From Cyclina sinensis (Eukaryota; Mollusca; Bivalvia; Venerida; Veneridae): a stretch of DNA of 64,000 bases. Made by a program: the position numbers and the translations under genes. Below, one piece after another: positions 48,182 to 61,721 of this stretch. A model generated the notes under the pieces. It saw only the letters and a program-made list of their open reading frames with translations, did no database searches and had not been told where the DNA came from. Within the stretch, counting starts at the first letter, position 1, and each line of letters begins with the position of its first letter. The stretch is from NCBI GenBank assembly GCA_012932295.1, contig JAAONU010000011.1, forward strand, positions 39,679,951 through 39,743,950. The letters are read 5' to 3'.

Positions 48182-51100
48182 TTGCTGTTCTAAAGCTTCA
48201 TCATGACATAATTTCTGTAACTCAGGATAGAATATTTTTATTTTCATGCAGTACCGATCATCTGATTATCTTAGTATCACAGGCTGTGGAATACAGATTG
48301 CTTTGTATTCTGTGGGTGATCTCTCTCAAAAGCATATTTCAAATGCTGGTTTGCAATCGAATAGCTACATTTAATATTGAAATAAAGATCACTGCAAACA
48401 TTTTGTCCAATAATTGTTTAAGTTATGTGTTTTTTCCGTCTTTGTAAACATATCGTAACAGTAGCGTACTTTTATCACTTCATTGTTGTAACTTACAAAG
48501 AAATTCTCCAAAAATGCCTGCTCTTAGTGTAGATAACTGGTTTCCTGTCTTCTGTCTAAGTAAAACCTGAATTATAGTTAAGTAGAAGCACAAAAGTGGC
48601 CAGTTCTGTATCTTCAGAAAAGATATGTCAAGCGGAAATTTGTGATTTCTTTCTCACCTTCTGCATTTAAAACAATTGTTTTGGTCATGGGAAGCCGGAC
48701 TACACACGAATTATACACATAACCTCTGTGTCGGGCATGCCTTGGAAATCGTCGGCCTCAGTTGAAAAGTACCTTTTCCTTCGTTTGCATTGCATCAATG
48801 TGTTGTGTAATGGATAGAAATCATACGTAATAAAATGTTTTTTCGAGCTTATTTTTACATGTTTGTATCATTCGGATTCAGTCTATTTTCTCGAACTTTC
48901 TCAGCTTTCTAAAAAATCGTCAAATTTGCAAATCCATTAGTACAAAATGTGTTAATTTAAAAAAAAAGCCTTCTGATAATTCCAGGTACCCGTCCTAATC
49001 TAAGAATTCTTCCGCAGTGCTGATCCACAAAGGTGCAACATGTGTTTAAGTAACTCCTTAACTATCTGTCGGATTATAATGTTTCTTCGTATTTATGATC
49101 TTAACAATGGATTTTACCACTGACCATAAACTGACCATACCTGGTTTATACATAAGGTCCTCAATTCTTCTCTAACGCCAACCTTTCTTTGCCATTTTAC
49201 AGTGTATATGCAACAGTGAGTTAGTGTGTGAACTCAGGTTTAACAACCAAAGCGGCGGGGATTAACAACCAAAGGTCATGTCTCACCGGCGGGGATCAAA
49301 ATATAATCTCTTGATTCGATGCCCTGCGACAAGGATGACGACCATGTGAATGGAATAAAAAGTTTGATAGTTTTTATTATTTTTCTAACCAATGACTTAA
49401 ACATTAAAGTTATGACCTTTATTATGACAGTATTAACAACCGGTAGATATAAAGACAAATATATAAAATGGAAAATGCACTTTTGTAAAACTACCAGTCC
49501 AGACTTCATCCATAAGCAGCGCAAGCAATCGAAGCTTATGTGCAGGTGACGTAAAGTTTACAAGCGCTTGCCTTTATTTTATCTTCATTTTGGTTGTGTT
49601 GGCTGAAAGAAAAAACTTATACAAACAAGTGTATTTTATTACAACAACGAAGCTAATAAAAAAAACAGAATATGTACAAACAGTTTTGTATTTTGACTAA
49701 ATGTTTTTACATCATTTCTTTTGCTGTCAATTCACCATAACGCTTTATACAGTATGTACATGAATAATTTTCAGTGTTTTATGATATCTACATTTTTGTG
49801 CATTTACCTTTTTACTTAACATTGATACGACTGAATTTGACAGCCATGACAAAGCGTTTTATCGCTTGAACCAATTTCATGAGCGATACTGCTTTGTATG
49901 GGTTGATAAACGTTTAACTGTCACAAAATATTGTTAGGAATATCTGCTTCGGATATGTCGAATTCCGGTTAAGTCGAAGTGCATTCCTTGGTCCGCCCGA
50001 ATTCGAGATATCGGAAGTGGACTGTATATCTTTTGAGTTTTGATTTCTGAGAAAAATCCGTTCTGTAAGTTTTAAGAAACTTCAAAACTCAGTTTTTTGT
50101 AGGCTAAAAGTTCACGACTGATATCAGCCAATTCATTAACTATAGTACTCTAACGTTTATTCCAATACATATATACAAAGAAAGAACATACAGTTACAAA
50201 CAATAGTTCGTGTTAGAAACATCGTTTTCCAACTTGGGTAGGCGAACAGCCTTCTAATTATCCCCGGTCTCAACTAACACTGATATACATGTATCTGAAA
50301 GAAATTGTATCACATTTATGGTATCAGCACTAAGTCAGTAGTACCAGTCAGTCCTGTCCGTTTTGAGTATGTTTGATTGTTACTGGATAAAATCTTTTTA
50401 CCCCGTTGTAGTGTTCATATCACTCTGTAACGTTTCGCTGACTCTCCTCTTTTTCCGAGAAGTGGGACGATTCTGTCTCTATGTCTAGGCTTCTTAAAAA
50501 TGTATCCGATACCGAGGATAATTTCACATGACCACTTTTACTCTGAATATTTTCTTTGCACTTTCTTAGACAAGTCTTTAGATATACACGTAAATCATCA
50601 GAGTAGGAGAAGTCTTTAGATTCTAAATGCCATATCAATGTATATGGCAAATCTCTCTTTTCCAATACTAAAGGGGTGTCAAGACATATCTTTCTGTCAC
50701 CCTCTTCAATTTTTATTTCGAAGTTCTTTTTGAGACAATTCTCTACATATATATAACCTTTTGCAAGCTTTTCAATACAACTCGGAAATTTGAACTCTTT
50801 TCATTCCTCATATTCAACGATTCTCCTATCTCTCCATCTCCAGTATTTACTAAACGTATCAAAACCGACAACTTTGCAAGGCTCAACGTACCTGGATTCG
50901 AAAGCTTCACGTTCCTCCGTCTTGTGAAGTTCTATAGAAGTGTCGAGAGTGCGTGCGTGTTTATAAAGTGTGTTTGAAGGACGTAGCTTAGGCTCAATAT
51001 TAATAGTAAAACCCAATATTTTTACATTTCTTTCAACTTGCATCATTAGTGAACATGAAAGTTCCTTATCATCTTTTGTATCACCATCCTGGCCATCCAG

Positions 51101-52334
51101 AACTATTTTTTCAGTAATCGGAGCACGGGCTAGACATGAATTGCTAGCAACAGTCGTATCTGGAACGTTATTAATGAAATCGACGATAGTTGTATATTCT
51201 TCGGCGGACAGATAGCCTTTATTTCGAGTATACTTCACTAGAGCGTTATAGGACATAGCTGGAAGTCTCAGATAGTAAAAGCATTAACCAAGCATTTCTC
51301 GTAAATTAGCTCCAGTTTTTTCCAGCCCTTCTGCCTCAGCTTTGTTAATGGCCCATTCTTCTGCCTTCTCAAAAATTACTCCCTCATCTTCGTAAAACGT
51401 ATCTCTTTGTAAAAGATACAGCAAGCATTGTTTCGGAAGTTCTAAAAACCCTGCTGACTTAATAACATCATGGACGTGCTGGTCTATAAAGCGGCAGCTC
51501 GCTTCTTTGAGAGATGAAATTTGATAGTAATCTGCTAGTATCAGTATTTCACAGGCATTCTCCATCTGGATCCACTTAGCCAGGTAATTAGCACACAGTT
51601 GTACCAGTGCTGGAACTTGGTACATATGAGATATCTGGAGAAGAGCGGAGGCCGTGTCCTTGTCTAACATATCTGGGACTGTGTCTGTGTAAACGTACCT
51701 GTACAAAACAGAGATAAGAAAATCGCTATTTATAGACATAAAGTCTACTAGCTAATTAAAAAAGACCATGATCTCAAACAAAAGTGCGTCGGCGCATAAA
51801 CTTCATATACAATTTTATGTCTCTGAAATAACCCAGACTATACCAGTAACGACAAATAACACACTTTCGTCACGATTCGCGACCTAAAAGTTGACTTGAA
51901 AATGAAACACCTGTGAATACTCCAAGATTTATATTTGTTTCTATACAATCAAATTTGATTAAAAACATCATTAAACTTTGACTCAGTAACCTCACCTCGA
52001 AATGAAAGTACTAACTTTCAGTGCAGGGAAATTAAAGCATTTTACAGTCTGTTTCGGGGAGCTGGTAATGTTTAGGATGCAAAAATCATTAAGTATGATT
52101 TGCTTATGTCTTCCGAATTAATCAAAACGAAAATCAAAGCACTGCTACACCTATCGCGGCATGGCATAGATCGCATTTACCAGGGTGCCTTACTTAATTT
52201 TACCCAAATGATTTAGTAAAAGTTTTACATCTTGTCTCATGGATCTATAAGAGGAAATGTTATTCAATGTCTGCAAAAGAAATTAGTTTGACAAATTTAG
52301 AGTTTTCCTAATTCCTTAATTTCTTAACATAATT

Positions 52335-52732
52335 CATCGTCGGTGACCCCGATACATATTCCGCACAACTACATTATGTACCGTGGGATAATTGACTGCT
52401 GATTATTCGTTTTCATGAATATTTATTAGGAAAGGGGTGTAACTCTTCGTCGAATGAGATGCCGCATTACAAATAGACACTCTTCAGTGTGGAGAGTAGG
52501 CATAATGACAAGTTACTTAAAATAGACGTTTTTCCCAGGATTTAAACATAGGCGCGGAAGGCAAATTGTAACAAGTAATTTCACTGGCTGAGATTCCGCA
52601 AGGGAAATCTTACGGAAACCAATGAAAGTAGGTAATGAATTATTCATGAGTACGAAATTTTACCAGTCAATTGTCCCACGGTAGATAAATAGAGTGAAAC
52701 GGAATGGATCGAACGTGGGTTTCCGACGATGA
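52335..52732. mobile_element. 398 bp hAT-like MITE inserted in BTB copy 3 region
   Basis: The ends are CATCGTCGGTGACCC and, inverted, CATCGTCGGAAACCC (reading in from each end). A second inverted pair lies inside (TACCGTGGGATAATTGACTG against CAGTCAATTGTCCCACGGTA). Flanking 8-mers ACATAATT and ACACAATT look like a target-site duplication with one change, and copies 1 and 2 have the empty site. An 8 bp duplication and CA...TG ends fit the hAT superfamily. No transposase. Confidence 0.8.
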
Positions 52733-53028
52733 ACACAATTGTTCGTTTTAACCAGCTGGACTTCCAGTTCTCTGATTTTCAATTCAATAGCGTCCCTGTT
52801 GAATTACGAATAGGTAAATTTAGTAAACGTTACAGTAGGATCAAGAGTCGTTTAATTGTTTTTGTGAAGAACCGATATTTCGAACTAGACTGGAAATAGA
52901 ATTATCAAATACATATTTTTGTTTTGTTTACAACTACAGGCTGGAATGATTGTATACTTAATATATGACGATTTAGGATGATAACTAAGAAAAAAACAAA
53001 ACAAAAACAAACAAAACATTTTGCTTCT

Positions 53029-53361
53029 AACTTAGTCATTATCTCGTGGCGACGAGTTAGCAAATTTGTTTCCTTAGTTATTATCTCGTGGCCACGCGTT
53101 AGTGAAATTAGGTTTTTTTTTTGTTTTTTTTTCTTAGTTATTACCTCGTGGCCACGAAATAGCATTTTTTGTGTTTTCTTAGTAATTATCTCGTGGCCAC
53201 GAGTTAGCGAGATTCTGTTTTGTTTTTTCTTACTTATATCTCTTTTTTTCTTACTTATATCTATTGGCCACGAGTTAGCCAATTTTTTTTCTTAGTTATT
53301 ATGTCGTGGCCACAAGTTAGCCAAATTTTTTTTTTTCTCAGTTAAAATCTCGTGGTCAAGA
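53029..53361. repeat. CTCGTGGCCACGAG palindrome array (copy 3)
   Basis: Third copy of the BTB intron array. Open frames across it on either strand (for example with RGHEIITKK repeats) are repeat artefacts. Confidence 0.8.
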
Positions 53362-54839
53362 GATAATATAAAAGAAAATCACCATGCCCCTCTGTGCTTC
53401 CGTAGTTTTGCATGCATAAAACGGACCAACCGTGATTACATAGGTGAGACTAAGGCAAAATAGTTTGAAGAAGATTTTTATTCAAATGTAAATGTGTAAT
53501 GATGTAACTTTATCGAATATTGAATTATCCGTTAATGGAGTCACAAAAGAAATCGGTACAAATTACCTTCCTGGTCTTTCCCATTTATTTTCTCTTAAAA
53601 GGACTTTAAATCGTCAAATATCACTGAGACAACCGGAACACTCAGTCATGGAGGCTAGGCCAAGTGATCGGAAGGATTGCCTGAGGCGTTCCGATTAATA
53701 ACTTTAAGAGCTGACGTCACATGATAGAGTTTCTAAACGAATTCACGTAATGATTTCAATTACCCAGATATTGAAGATATTGCAAAAATACCTACGAAAA
53801 TCGGCCAAAAATTTGAAAATCCCTTGTTGCTTATTCGATCAAGACCCAAGGGAAAGGCGGTGTGAACTATCAATCTATTAAGTGAGAAGGAGCGCTATGT
53901 ATGAAGAAAACGGATAAACCTTTGAACAGAGTATTTACACATGTGAAAATCGCTCAAAAGGCTATAATTTGAAGCAGATTTCTATTCAAATGTAAGTTTG
54001 TTATGAAATTATTTTTTGTTAAATAACGTTGAAATATTTTTCAGATTTTTTTACCAAAAATTAAAAATTGTGAGAAAGCGTTAATCATAGCCTTAATCCG
54101 TCACTATAAGCTCGCTTATTAATATATTGTATAAGATTACAATAAAAAAAAACTCTGATATATGAAAATTTATTATCACTTACAACTTCCTTAAGTTGCA
54201 CATTGGATATTGAAAGAAACATTAAGCAATTTTAACTAAGATGTAGACTGAGTATTGACTTCTTACCTCAAGAATAGATCAAAAGTTTTCTTATCTGCCT
54301 CTTTCAGCTCCACGTCGTCTCTAGACTGAGTCCAGACGCCGAAAAACATCTCCTGAAAGACTGGACTTCCAGCTGCTAGGACTATTTTATGAGCATAGAT
54401 TCTTTCTTCGTCCTCGTGAGCTTTACAGCGGAATTTAACATCCGACCACAAACAGTTTGCATAAAGTTCTTGCATACAATCGCTCAAATTCTTCCCGATC
54501 TGCCAGTACTGGGTCGGTTGTTGTTGTACTTGTTGTTGAGCCTCCATTGTTATCTCGACCTAAATTATATGTGTTCTATGAATAAGCGAAAAAAGGTCAC
54601 GACACACAACAATGTAGCAAACTATAGTAGAACTTTTGCAATATCTTAGCTCCGATAAACATCACAGAAACGTATTCATGTAAACATTAAAGGGCGCCGC
54701 TAAGTCATTACCAACCAGCCTCTGAAATTTTGGGGAGCTGAGTTCAAGCGTTCTAAATTTATTGATTGGAATCTGATATTTCTGAAAAAAAAGAAGAAAT
54801 TTTTGGACTTACTGATGAAAACGTGTCTGATGTGCAAAT

Positions 54840-54885
54840 ATTTCGGGGGGGGGGGGGTAGGGAGGGGGGGGGGGGGAGGGCGAGG
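54840..54885 (+). repeat. G-rich tract next to an indel upstream of BTB copy 3
   Basis: Two G runs of 12-13 bases are separated by TAGGGA, with further GGG and GGCGAGG. It ends where copies 1 and 3 become alike again (GGAGACCCCCATTTTATAC). A strand this G-rich can form quadruplexes. It ends a 290 bp stretch absent upstream of BTB-1. Confidence 0.8.
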
Positions 54886-55305
54886 AGACCCCCATTTTAT
54901 ACTACTTGTGATAAGCATACACAGCCAAATGACATGGCTTGTTTCCAGGCAAAACAAACGGGACCAGTTTGAAAACAAAACCAGGCAAATTATTGCTAAA
55001 ATCATTTTCAAAAAAAGAAAGTGATTGTAATATTACTTACATCATTGAGAATCAGTCCAAAAATAAGAAATAAATAAGTCATGTTATCACATATTCCACT
55101 GTCCTTTAGTCTTATATAAATAACATAAATAGATAAAATGATAAAAGAGATACCAATGACATTTTTGCCATCTTTTTTACTGTAACAAAATTTTCCATGC
55201 ACTTCGGAAGATTGCGGCGTTTATGTCTATATAACCTGTGTTACCGTCTTTTCTGGCGTAGAACAAGTGGGACATCGCTAGGCACACCGTGGCAGATTTA
55301 AAAAA

Positions 55306-56047
55306 AAAATCAAAATCTCCTTGACTTCTAAGAGAGCAAAACTGCACCGCGTTTGACCACTTTAATTTTTATAAAATTATAATAATAAACACTAACTTAT
55401 GCTAGAACAATCTTTCGTCATTTAGAATAAAAAAGTTGTTTTTCTTTTCAAAAAAAATCAAAATCTCCTTGTCTTCTAAGAGAGCAAAACTGCACCGCGT
55501 TTGACCACTTTAATTTTTATAAAATTATAATAATAAACACTAACTTATGCTAGAACAATCTTTCGTCATTTAGAATAAAAAGAATGTTGTTTTTCTTTTC
55601 AAAAAAAATCAAAATCTCCTTGCCTTCTAAGAGAGCAAAACTGCACCGCGTTTGACAATTTTAATTTTTATAAATTACAATTATAAACACTAACTTATGC
55701 TAGAACAATCTTTCGTCATTTAGAATTTTAAAAAATGTTTTTCTTTTCAAAAAATTTCAAAATTTCCTTGTCTTCTAAGAGAGCAAAACTGTGCCGCGTT
55801 TGACCACTTTAATTTTTATAAAGTTATAATAATAAACACTAACTTATGCTAGAACAATCTTTCGTCATTTAGAATTTAAAAAAATGTTGTTTTTCTTTTC
55901 AAAAAATTTCAAAATCTCCTTGTCTTCTAAGAGAGCAAAACTGCGCCGCGTTTGACCACATTAATTTTTATAAAATTATAGAAATAAACACTAACTTATG
56001 CTAGAACAATCTTTCGTCACTTAGAATTAAAAAAATATTGTTTTTCT
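55306..56047. repeat. Five tandem units of about 150 bp (copy 3)
   Basis: Duplicate of the 26722 array with the same number of units and the same unit-specific variants in order. It was therefore copied as a block and did not expand independently. Confidence 0.9.
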
Positions 56048-56777
56048 TGATATCTTCTTTATTAGTTATCTTAAGCTAAGTTGCGTAGTTTAAAAATAAT
56101 TTAATCTGGAAAGAGTTCGACAATGTCTTTTTTAAACTATAACAATATATCAAAGTAGAATAAAACAACTTTTTTTATATAGAACCTACTTTGTAAATTA
56201 CATTTTCACGATTTTGAAGACTTATTTACTGATTTACAAACTCAACAAACCTTGTATCAATCTTGTACTCCTGTGTCGAAATGTCGTAGCGCTTCCTACA
56301 ACAGATTATAATGTCGATCGTTTCAAATACAGAAACGATATTTTCCTTTTATAAACACCCATAAATGACTTCAAAATATTGTGTGGATTTATTGAACAAA
56401 GCGGTTATAAACAGGTTTGTATTCTCAAACTGTACTTTGGTCTATATCATTCAATGTTATCGTATTTTATATTATAACATTTATTCATTTTAGTGGCGGC
56501 TCGTAATTAACATGTTAAAACGCATTCCACTCTTTAGATAGTATTGTTTTTTATGCGTAACATTTCTCAATAGACTAGCTGAAAAAAAGATATTCAAAAC
56601 ATACTGCCCTTGAGTTTGAAAAGGCTTTATTTAATAATCTAGAGAACAAAATCTAAAATTACATGTTATATGAATAAGGATGTGACTTGGTGAAGATCTA
56701 GCTAAATTACATTGAATAAAAACTAGCATAGCAAATATAACAGCTTGTGCACTTGCTTTCCTTAGGGAAAAATCAAC

Positions 56778-57065
56778 ATGACTAAACAGAATCAAAGCGC
56801 TAAAAGACTGTTAGCTGGATAGGAGGTGAACCCGGATTTATATATGAACGTAGATGAAATTAGCACCTCAATGTTGCAGTATTGTTATGTTGAGATGCTT
56901 ACTTTATGTATGTTTAGGTTGAAACTTTATCATATTGATAAAGAAATTATTTGTAATATCTTACTAGAGTTCATAGTACCAACTAGCTTCTGGAAAGTAG
57001 TTTGGGATTCGAGCGGATTACCATCTGATCAACCAAGAGGGACAGAGATAGTATTGTCATGTTAA
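56778..57065 (+). pseudogene. Duplicate of the 28194 ORF, interrupted
   Basis: Starts MTKQNQSAKRLL and stops at TAG 56820-56822, created where 15 bases replace one codon of the other copy. The rest of the frame to 57065 remains open. Function unknown. Confidence 0.3.
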
Positions 57066-57393
57066 AGTACTAACGTTATACACATTTATGTATTCGCGTT
57101 TTTTATTGCTAAAGCAACTATATATTACTAACCACCTTCCGGAATGCAGTTGGAAGTTCGGAAAACCAACTACTAACTGCCAACTGCCAACCAGCTTTAC
57201 ATTCATCAAAATCAGACTAGAATCATCCAATCTCACTGAAAGTAGTAGAAGGTGGAACGGAACTGATGCCACAGGATTGAATTTCTAAATGAATACACTT
57301 AATCACTTCTCTTATCCAGTTATTTAAAATACAGCAAAATATCTATGTAAATCGGCCAGAAAATTAGAAATCTCATGTTTCACAGGAAGAGGT

Positions 57394-57735
57394 ATGTGGT
57401 ATGGTAATTTCACAGCTACTAGTTACATTTACCAGATATTATGTCTTGTGGTTGCCCCTATTTTTCAAAAATGTCAAGGCCTGGTATTCCAGCATGTCAA
57501 AGAGCGACTTAACGTAGCGCGTGTCACCAGGAACTTTTCACAGACCAGTAACATTGACGTTTGCTTTGGACGGTGCGTTCAACGGACTGCAATCCGATTG
57601 GGGAAAAAAACAACCCTGTATTATATCGAACGGCGGCTACCTCAAAGTCAACGGCAGTCTGCCAACGTCAATGAACTGATGGCAAAGGTTCACCAGGACT
57701 TTGCCAGAATCCCACTGTATCTGCCTCGTGACTAG
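57394..57735 (+). other. Unrecognised 113-codon ORF
   Basis: Longer form of the 28798 frame, from MWYGNFTATSYIYQ to IPLYLPRD. No signal, domain or homologue is recognised. It may be an exon or transposon-derived. The stretch 57736-58451 shows no gene. Confidence 0.25.
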
Positions 57736-58451
57736 TGCCGTTCTATAGGGCAATGTTACCAATAAAAGTGGCTACATGTGCTACTGAAATTGCCCTGACC
57801 AGTCAATTGAAATTCAAGACTTGAAGCATAAATTTGAAGCATAAATTTAAAGCATAAATGTGACCATGAATTGCTGTTTAACTTATCATAAAATCTTAAA
57901 AATGATCAAATTTGCGAATGAAATTTTGAATCGTAGTTAACAAAATATTGTACAATGGCCCTTTTTTCTCGTTAAACTTTTCATAAATATTTTCTTTCCT
58001 CTATTGCTTTTATACAGTTTCAATTAGACATTTCTAACTTCAAAATGTTTTAAATTAATCAAACGGGAAAACACTTAAAAAAGTTTATATTTGTTCTTTC
58101 ACTTGCATCACTCTTCGTAAGGTTGGAGTTTGATTTTCGTCTTGACTGTCAAAGTGAGCTGCTTTCCGTTCGACTATAAAAGCCCAAGAAATTTATCAAA
58201 AATTATTTACAAAAAATTATGTACAAAAAAATGAATTACAACATATCTAAAAGTCACTATGGTAATTTTAGTAATATTTGCTTAGTTAAAGACATTATGT
58301 TTTTCAGATATTACCTACGAGTTCAGCACGGTGTACAGGTATAAGGTCTGGATAAGGTTTTCGTAACAATTTATCCTCTTGTCCGCTCCAAAGATATTTC
58401 GATCACACACTTCATTTTGAAAAGTGGTTAGTTAATTTCAAACACTGTGCT

Positions 58452-58752
58452 TTACATGTGTCATGAACAAGCATTTTAGAGACGTGTGTGTTCTTTGTCC
58501 TGTATGTTTTACTTACACGTGTCATGAACAAGCATTTTAGTGACACGTGTATTCTTTGTCCTGTATGGTTTACTTACATGTGTCATGAACAAGCATTTTC
58601 GTAACATGTGCATTCTTTGTCCTGTATGGTTTACTTACATGTGTCATGAACAAGCATTTTAGTGACGTGTGTATTCTTTATCCTTTATGGTTTACGTACA
58701 TGTGTCATGAACAAGCATTTTAGTGACATGTGTATTCTTTGTCCTTTATGGC
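58452..58752. repeat. 61 bp tandem repeat, 5 units (copy 3)
   Basis: Same unit as the 29856 array, three units fewer. The duplicated block ends at about 59349, where similarity to 30935 stops. Confidence 0.9.
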
Positions 58753-59349
58753 GTACTTACTAATATTCCGAGTTTTTGCCGTTATTTTCAGAGATAAACA
58801 TTCAGTTACTATTTACCGCCAGTTAAAGACTTTGCCTCAGTGCATTCATTTATAATTTACCCAAATTTAATCATATAGTTTCGATATTTGCAAATTTAGT
58901 GTTATATCCGATTTTGTACAATGTTATTATAAATTGCTTTCAGATATACCTGAAAAAACACTGCTATCTGGACTTCTTACAACTATTCATATTCGTGGTC
59001 ACTTTAGTATATCTAGAGTTTTTGAATGACATGTTCGATAAATAAAAGAACGAAACCATTCAGCTATTCAAGTCCCTGCTTCATCCAAATAAAGTTCTAA
59101 ACGGACCGGTGACAAGCTTTCTTACGAAATTAACCTTGTTATTATTATCAGCTATTTGCCGCTATGATATGAAACTTGTAACAAGTACCATTATGTGCAG
59201 AATGACAAGTATTACCGTCGTCCCAAAAATTGACTGCTCTAAGCTCGAATGCTAAAACTGTCACGTGATAACTTTTTTCCAAGAAAAAGACCAAAAGAAC
59301 ACTGCCAGTTCGTACTAAAAATATTGCTTCTGAATTCCGATGGTCTTGC

Positions 59350-61367
59350 GATAAAGCAGGGAGAGTGCAGAAAAACATAAAGAGACAACTTTGACACGCA
59401 TAGTTTCCATGAAGAATAATCAGTGAAGGGACAGGTCTTTTTCAAGCAAGACAGAGCCAAAATAATGACTACTCAAAGTTCGCTTCTTACCATAAATGCA
59501 AGACGCAATTACGTAATGTGTATGCTAAATGTTTGTATGTGTGTCAGAGCGTATTAAGATAATCTGCCGCTGTGACAAGCAGACTTTGATAATATTATTA
59601 GTCTATAATAGTGAGAAGATAATATTATAAAAGTAATCATAAAGAATACTTAATACACAATATTAAGGTTAAGCGAAATATTGTATTAACAATACCTTGA
59701 ATTTCAAAATAAATACGATATGTAATGAATCCTTAACAGGTTGTATACAGAAAATGTCAGTACTGTACATTGTATATACCCATCACTATTTTGCATAGAA
59801 AGAAACCTGTACAAGTGGCAGTGGCGGGTAAGTCAAGTCAAAGTAAGTCAATTTTCCGATCAAAAGAACAGACGCAAATTTTACTAATAGAATACATACA
59901 AATCTTGTTTCGGGGACAAAAACACAGCAGTCTTTTACAGTTGCAGCGACTTTGCCTGGCTGAAGTCCATCACAATGTGGGGATTGAATAATGATGCGAG
60001 CCATTTCATCGTCGGCGCAGAGGTTAATAGGGTTGAAAGCCAGGAATATAAATCCTAAACGGAAGAAACCGAAACACAAATGGGGGAAGGCGGCTTTTTC
60101 AACATTTGCTGTGTTGTAAAATATCAAGTAAAGAAAATCAACGAACTAATGCCTAATGTCCACGAAAAAATGCGCGCTTGCTTGAAACACTGTATCACTG
60201 AACTAACGAATAATAGAAATAACAGGTATGGTGACTATACAAGAAGCGTATCTTTTTTTACATTGCCACCTCCAAAACAGAAGATTCATTTCTGCAATGG
60301 AACATAATTCTGTTTACAAATATACTTTTCGCTTCAAGTATTCAATAAGGAATTAGGAAATAAATCATTACCACAGCAAATCTTGAAACAATTTTCTATT
60401 GAACAACGAGGTGTGTCCTTTTTTCGCTAGTATACACTGATGTTCAGTAAGTTCAAATGTTAAGCAGAATGTCAACATACCAACCCAGAAGTTGGTATCG
60501 GATATTTGGATTTTTTTTTGTGAGTGGGTTGATGGGGGGGGGGGGGGGGCGGGGAAGCAGTTTCGAGAGAAAAGAAACCCACTGTAAGCTGACTGAAGTT
60601 CAACGACAGAGCTTTTAAAAAAACATTGGTGGTGTTATATACATGTAACAAATAGTTTGCGATTTAAATATTTAATGAAAACAGGTAATGTTAAACACAA
60701 TGTCCTTTAGTTTTAGCATCTGGTTTGCAACACTGGCACTCCGGTCGTCTTTTAACTTTAACTTCGTCAAAATTGAAGTTCAGCTTTGTTAAGTTCTCTC
60801 TGTCTCTCTGTTATCAAAGAATGCATAGTATGTCCATTCATAAGCTTGTTATTTATAATGATTTTTCTTTTCAACCTGTCACCATATTTCTTCTTTTAAG
60901 TCTTCCAATCCTTTTCTTGCGTGTTTCCAACTCTGTAAAATGATGCTTATCTATTCTTATAGCATTGTCGGACACCCTCGGTCTATTCCGTAAACTCCAG
61001 TCGAAAAATGTTATGAAGAATTAACAGCTGTAGGTATCCGAAGATTCTCTTACTATAGTTACATTTGTTTGTCTGAACAGGATGTCATCTGTTTTAATTC
61101 GAAAAGTTGATAAGTCAAAGTCTTTTTCTATTCATAACTCAGCATTGATGTGAGAAATTTCACATTGACAATTTACCTATATCAACAAATTTAGCAAAAC
61201 TAATGGCGACTTCTTCTGAATCCTTTCATCCAGGAATTCCGTGAAAGCTACTAATCTGTATTCGTCTAATTCTCTCTTTTTTCAGTCATTTTAGCAATGT
61301 TTGCACTGAGGCACGACTATCCCTCTGTCCTATCTGTAGAGTTTTGTCGCAAATTGTGTCCTTGTTC
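59350..61367. other. Single-copy intergenic stretch
   Basis: Right of the duplication. It holds a G-run at about 60533-60556 and a minus-strand frame at 59786-60127 that is rich in hydrophobic residues (CADDEMARIIIQSP, then PGKVAATVKDCCVF). The latter could be an exon of an unknown gene but shows no domain I can name. Nothing else recognised. Confidence 0.35.
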
Positions 61368-61373
61368 TTTATT
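61368..61373 (-). promoter_or_regulatory. Candidate polyadenylation signal
   Basis: AATAAA on the minus strand lies about 350 bases after the stop of the 61722-62573 gene. Confidence 0.35.
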
Positions 61374-61721
61374 CAAATCTTCACAACAAAACAAAATTTT
61401 AATGATTATTACTTTGCCTTCAAGTTTTCTATTCGTCGCTTAACAGTTTCTGACTAAGAAATGTATCTGCAAAGTGGTGTGGACGTTTTAAAATTATGGC
61501 TCTCAAAAAGCATGTTTAATTGTCCGCTAGAGAAGAATTATGACTTGGTTTCACAACTGAATATTTCTTGTCCATATTTGATTAGTCAAAATAAAAAATA
61601 ATGTTCTGTAGTCAATCAGATGCTTCAGAATTCGCATCTTTGATTAGATAATCATGTCGTAAAAGTGTAAAGAAATAATATTTTAAGAAGGCAAACACAT
61701 TTTCAAAAGTTTTTCAATTCC

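Larger units (their letters stand above)
50420..54547 (-). pseudogene. BTB copy 3: both exons, nonsense codons in exon 2
   Basis: Exon 1 (54547-54267) is intact and nearly identical to BTB-1. Exon 2 begins at the acceptor at 51698 but meets TAA at 51284-51286, where the other copies have GAA (Glu) in REMLGE. Further on it carries TGA at 50801-50803 after VEYEE, shared with copy 2, then an open frame to a normal-looking end at 50420. If translated, it would stop after the BTB domain and part of BACK (about 230 aa), losing the PHR-like half. A short BTB-only protein is possible, but the simplest reading is a decaying duplicate. Confidence 0.85.

Noticed and set aside
52905..53295. Frames with RGHEIITKK repeats
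   Set aside because: They read through the palindrome array in both directions and are not conserved as protein.
59148..59460. Two overlapping minus-strand frames
   Set aside because: They cross the end of the duplicated block and are not kept in copy 1.
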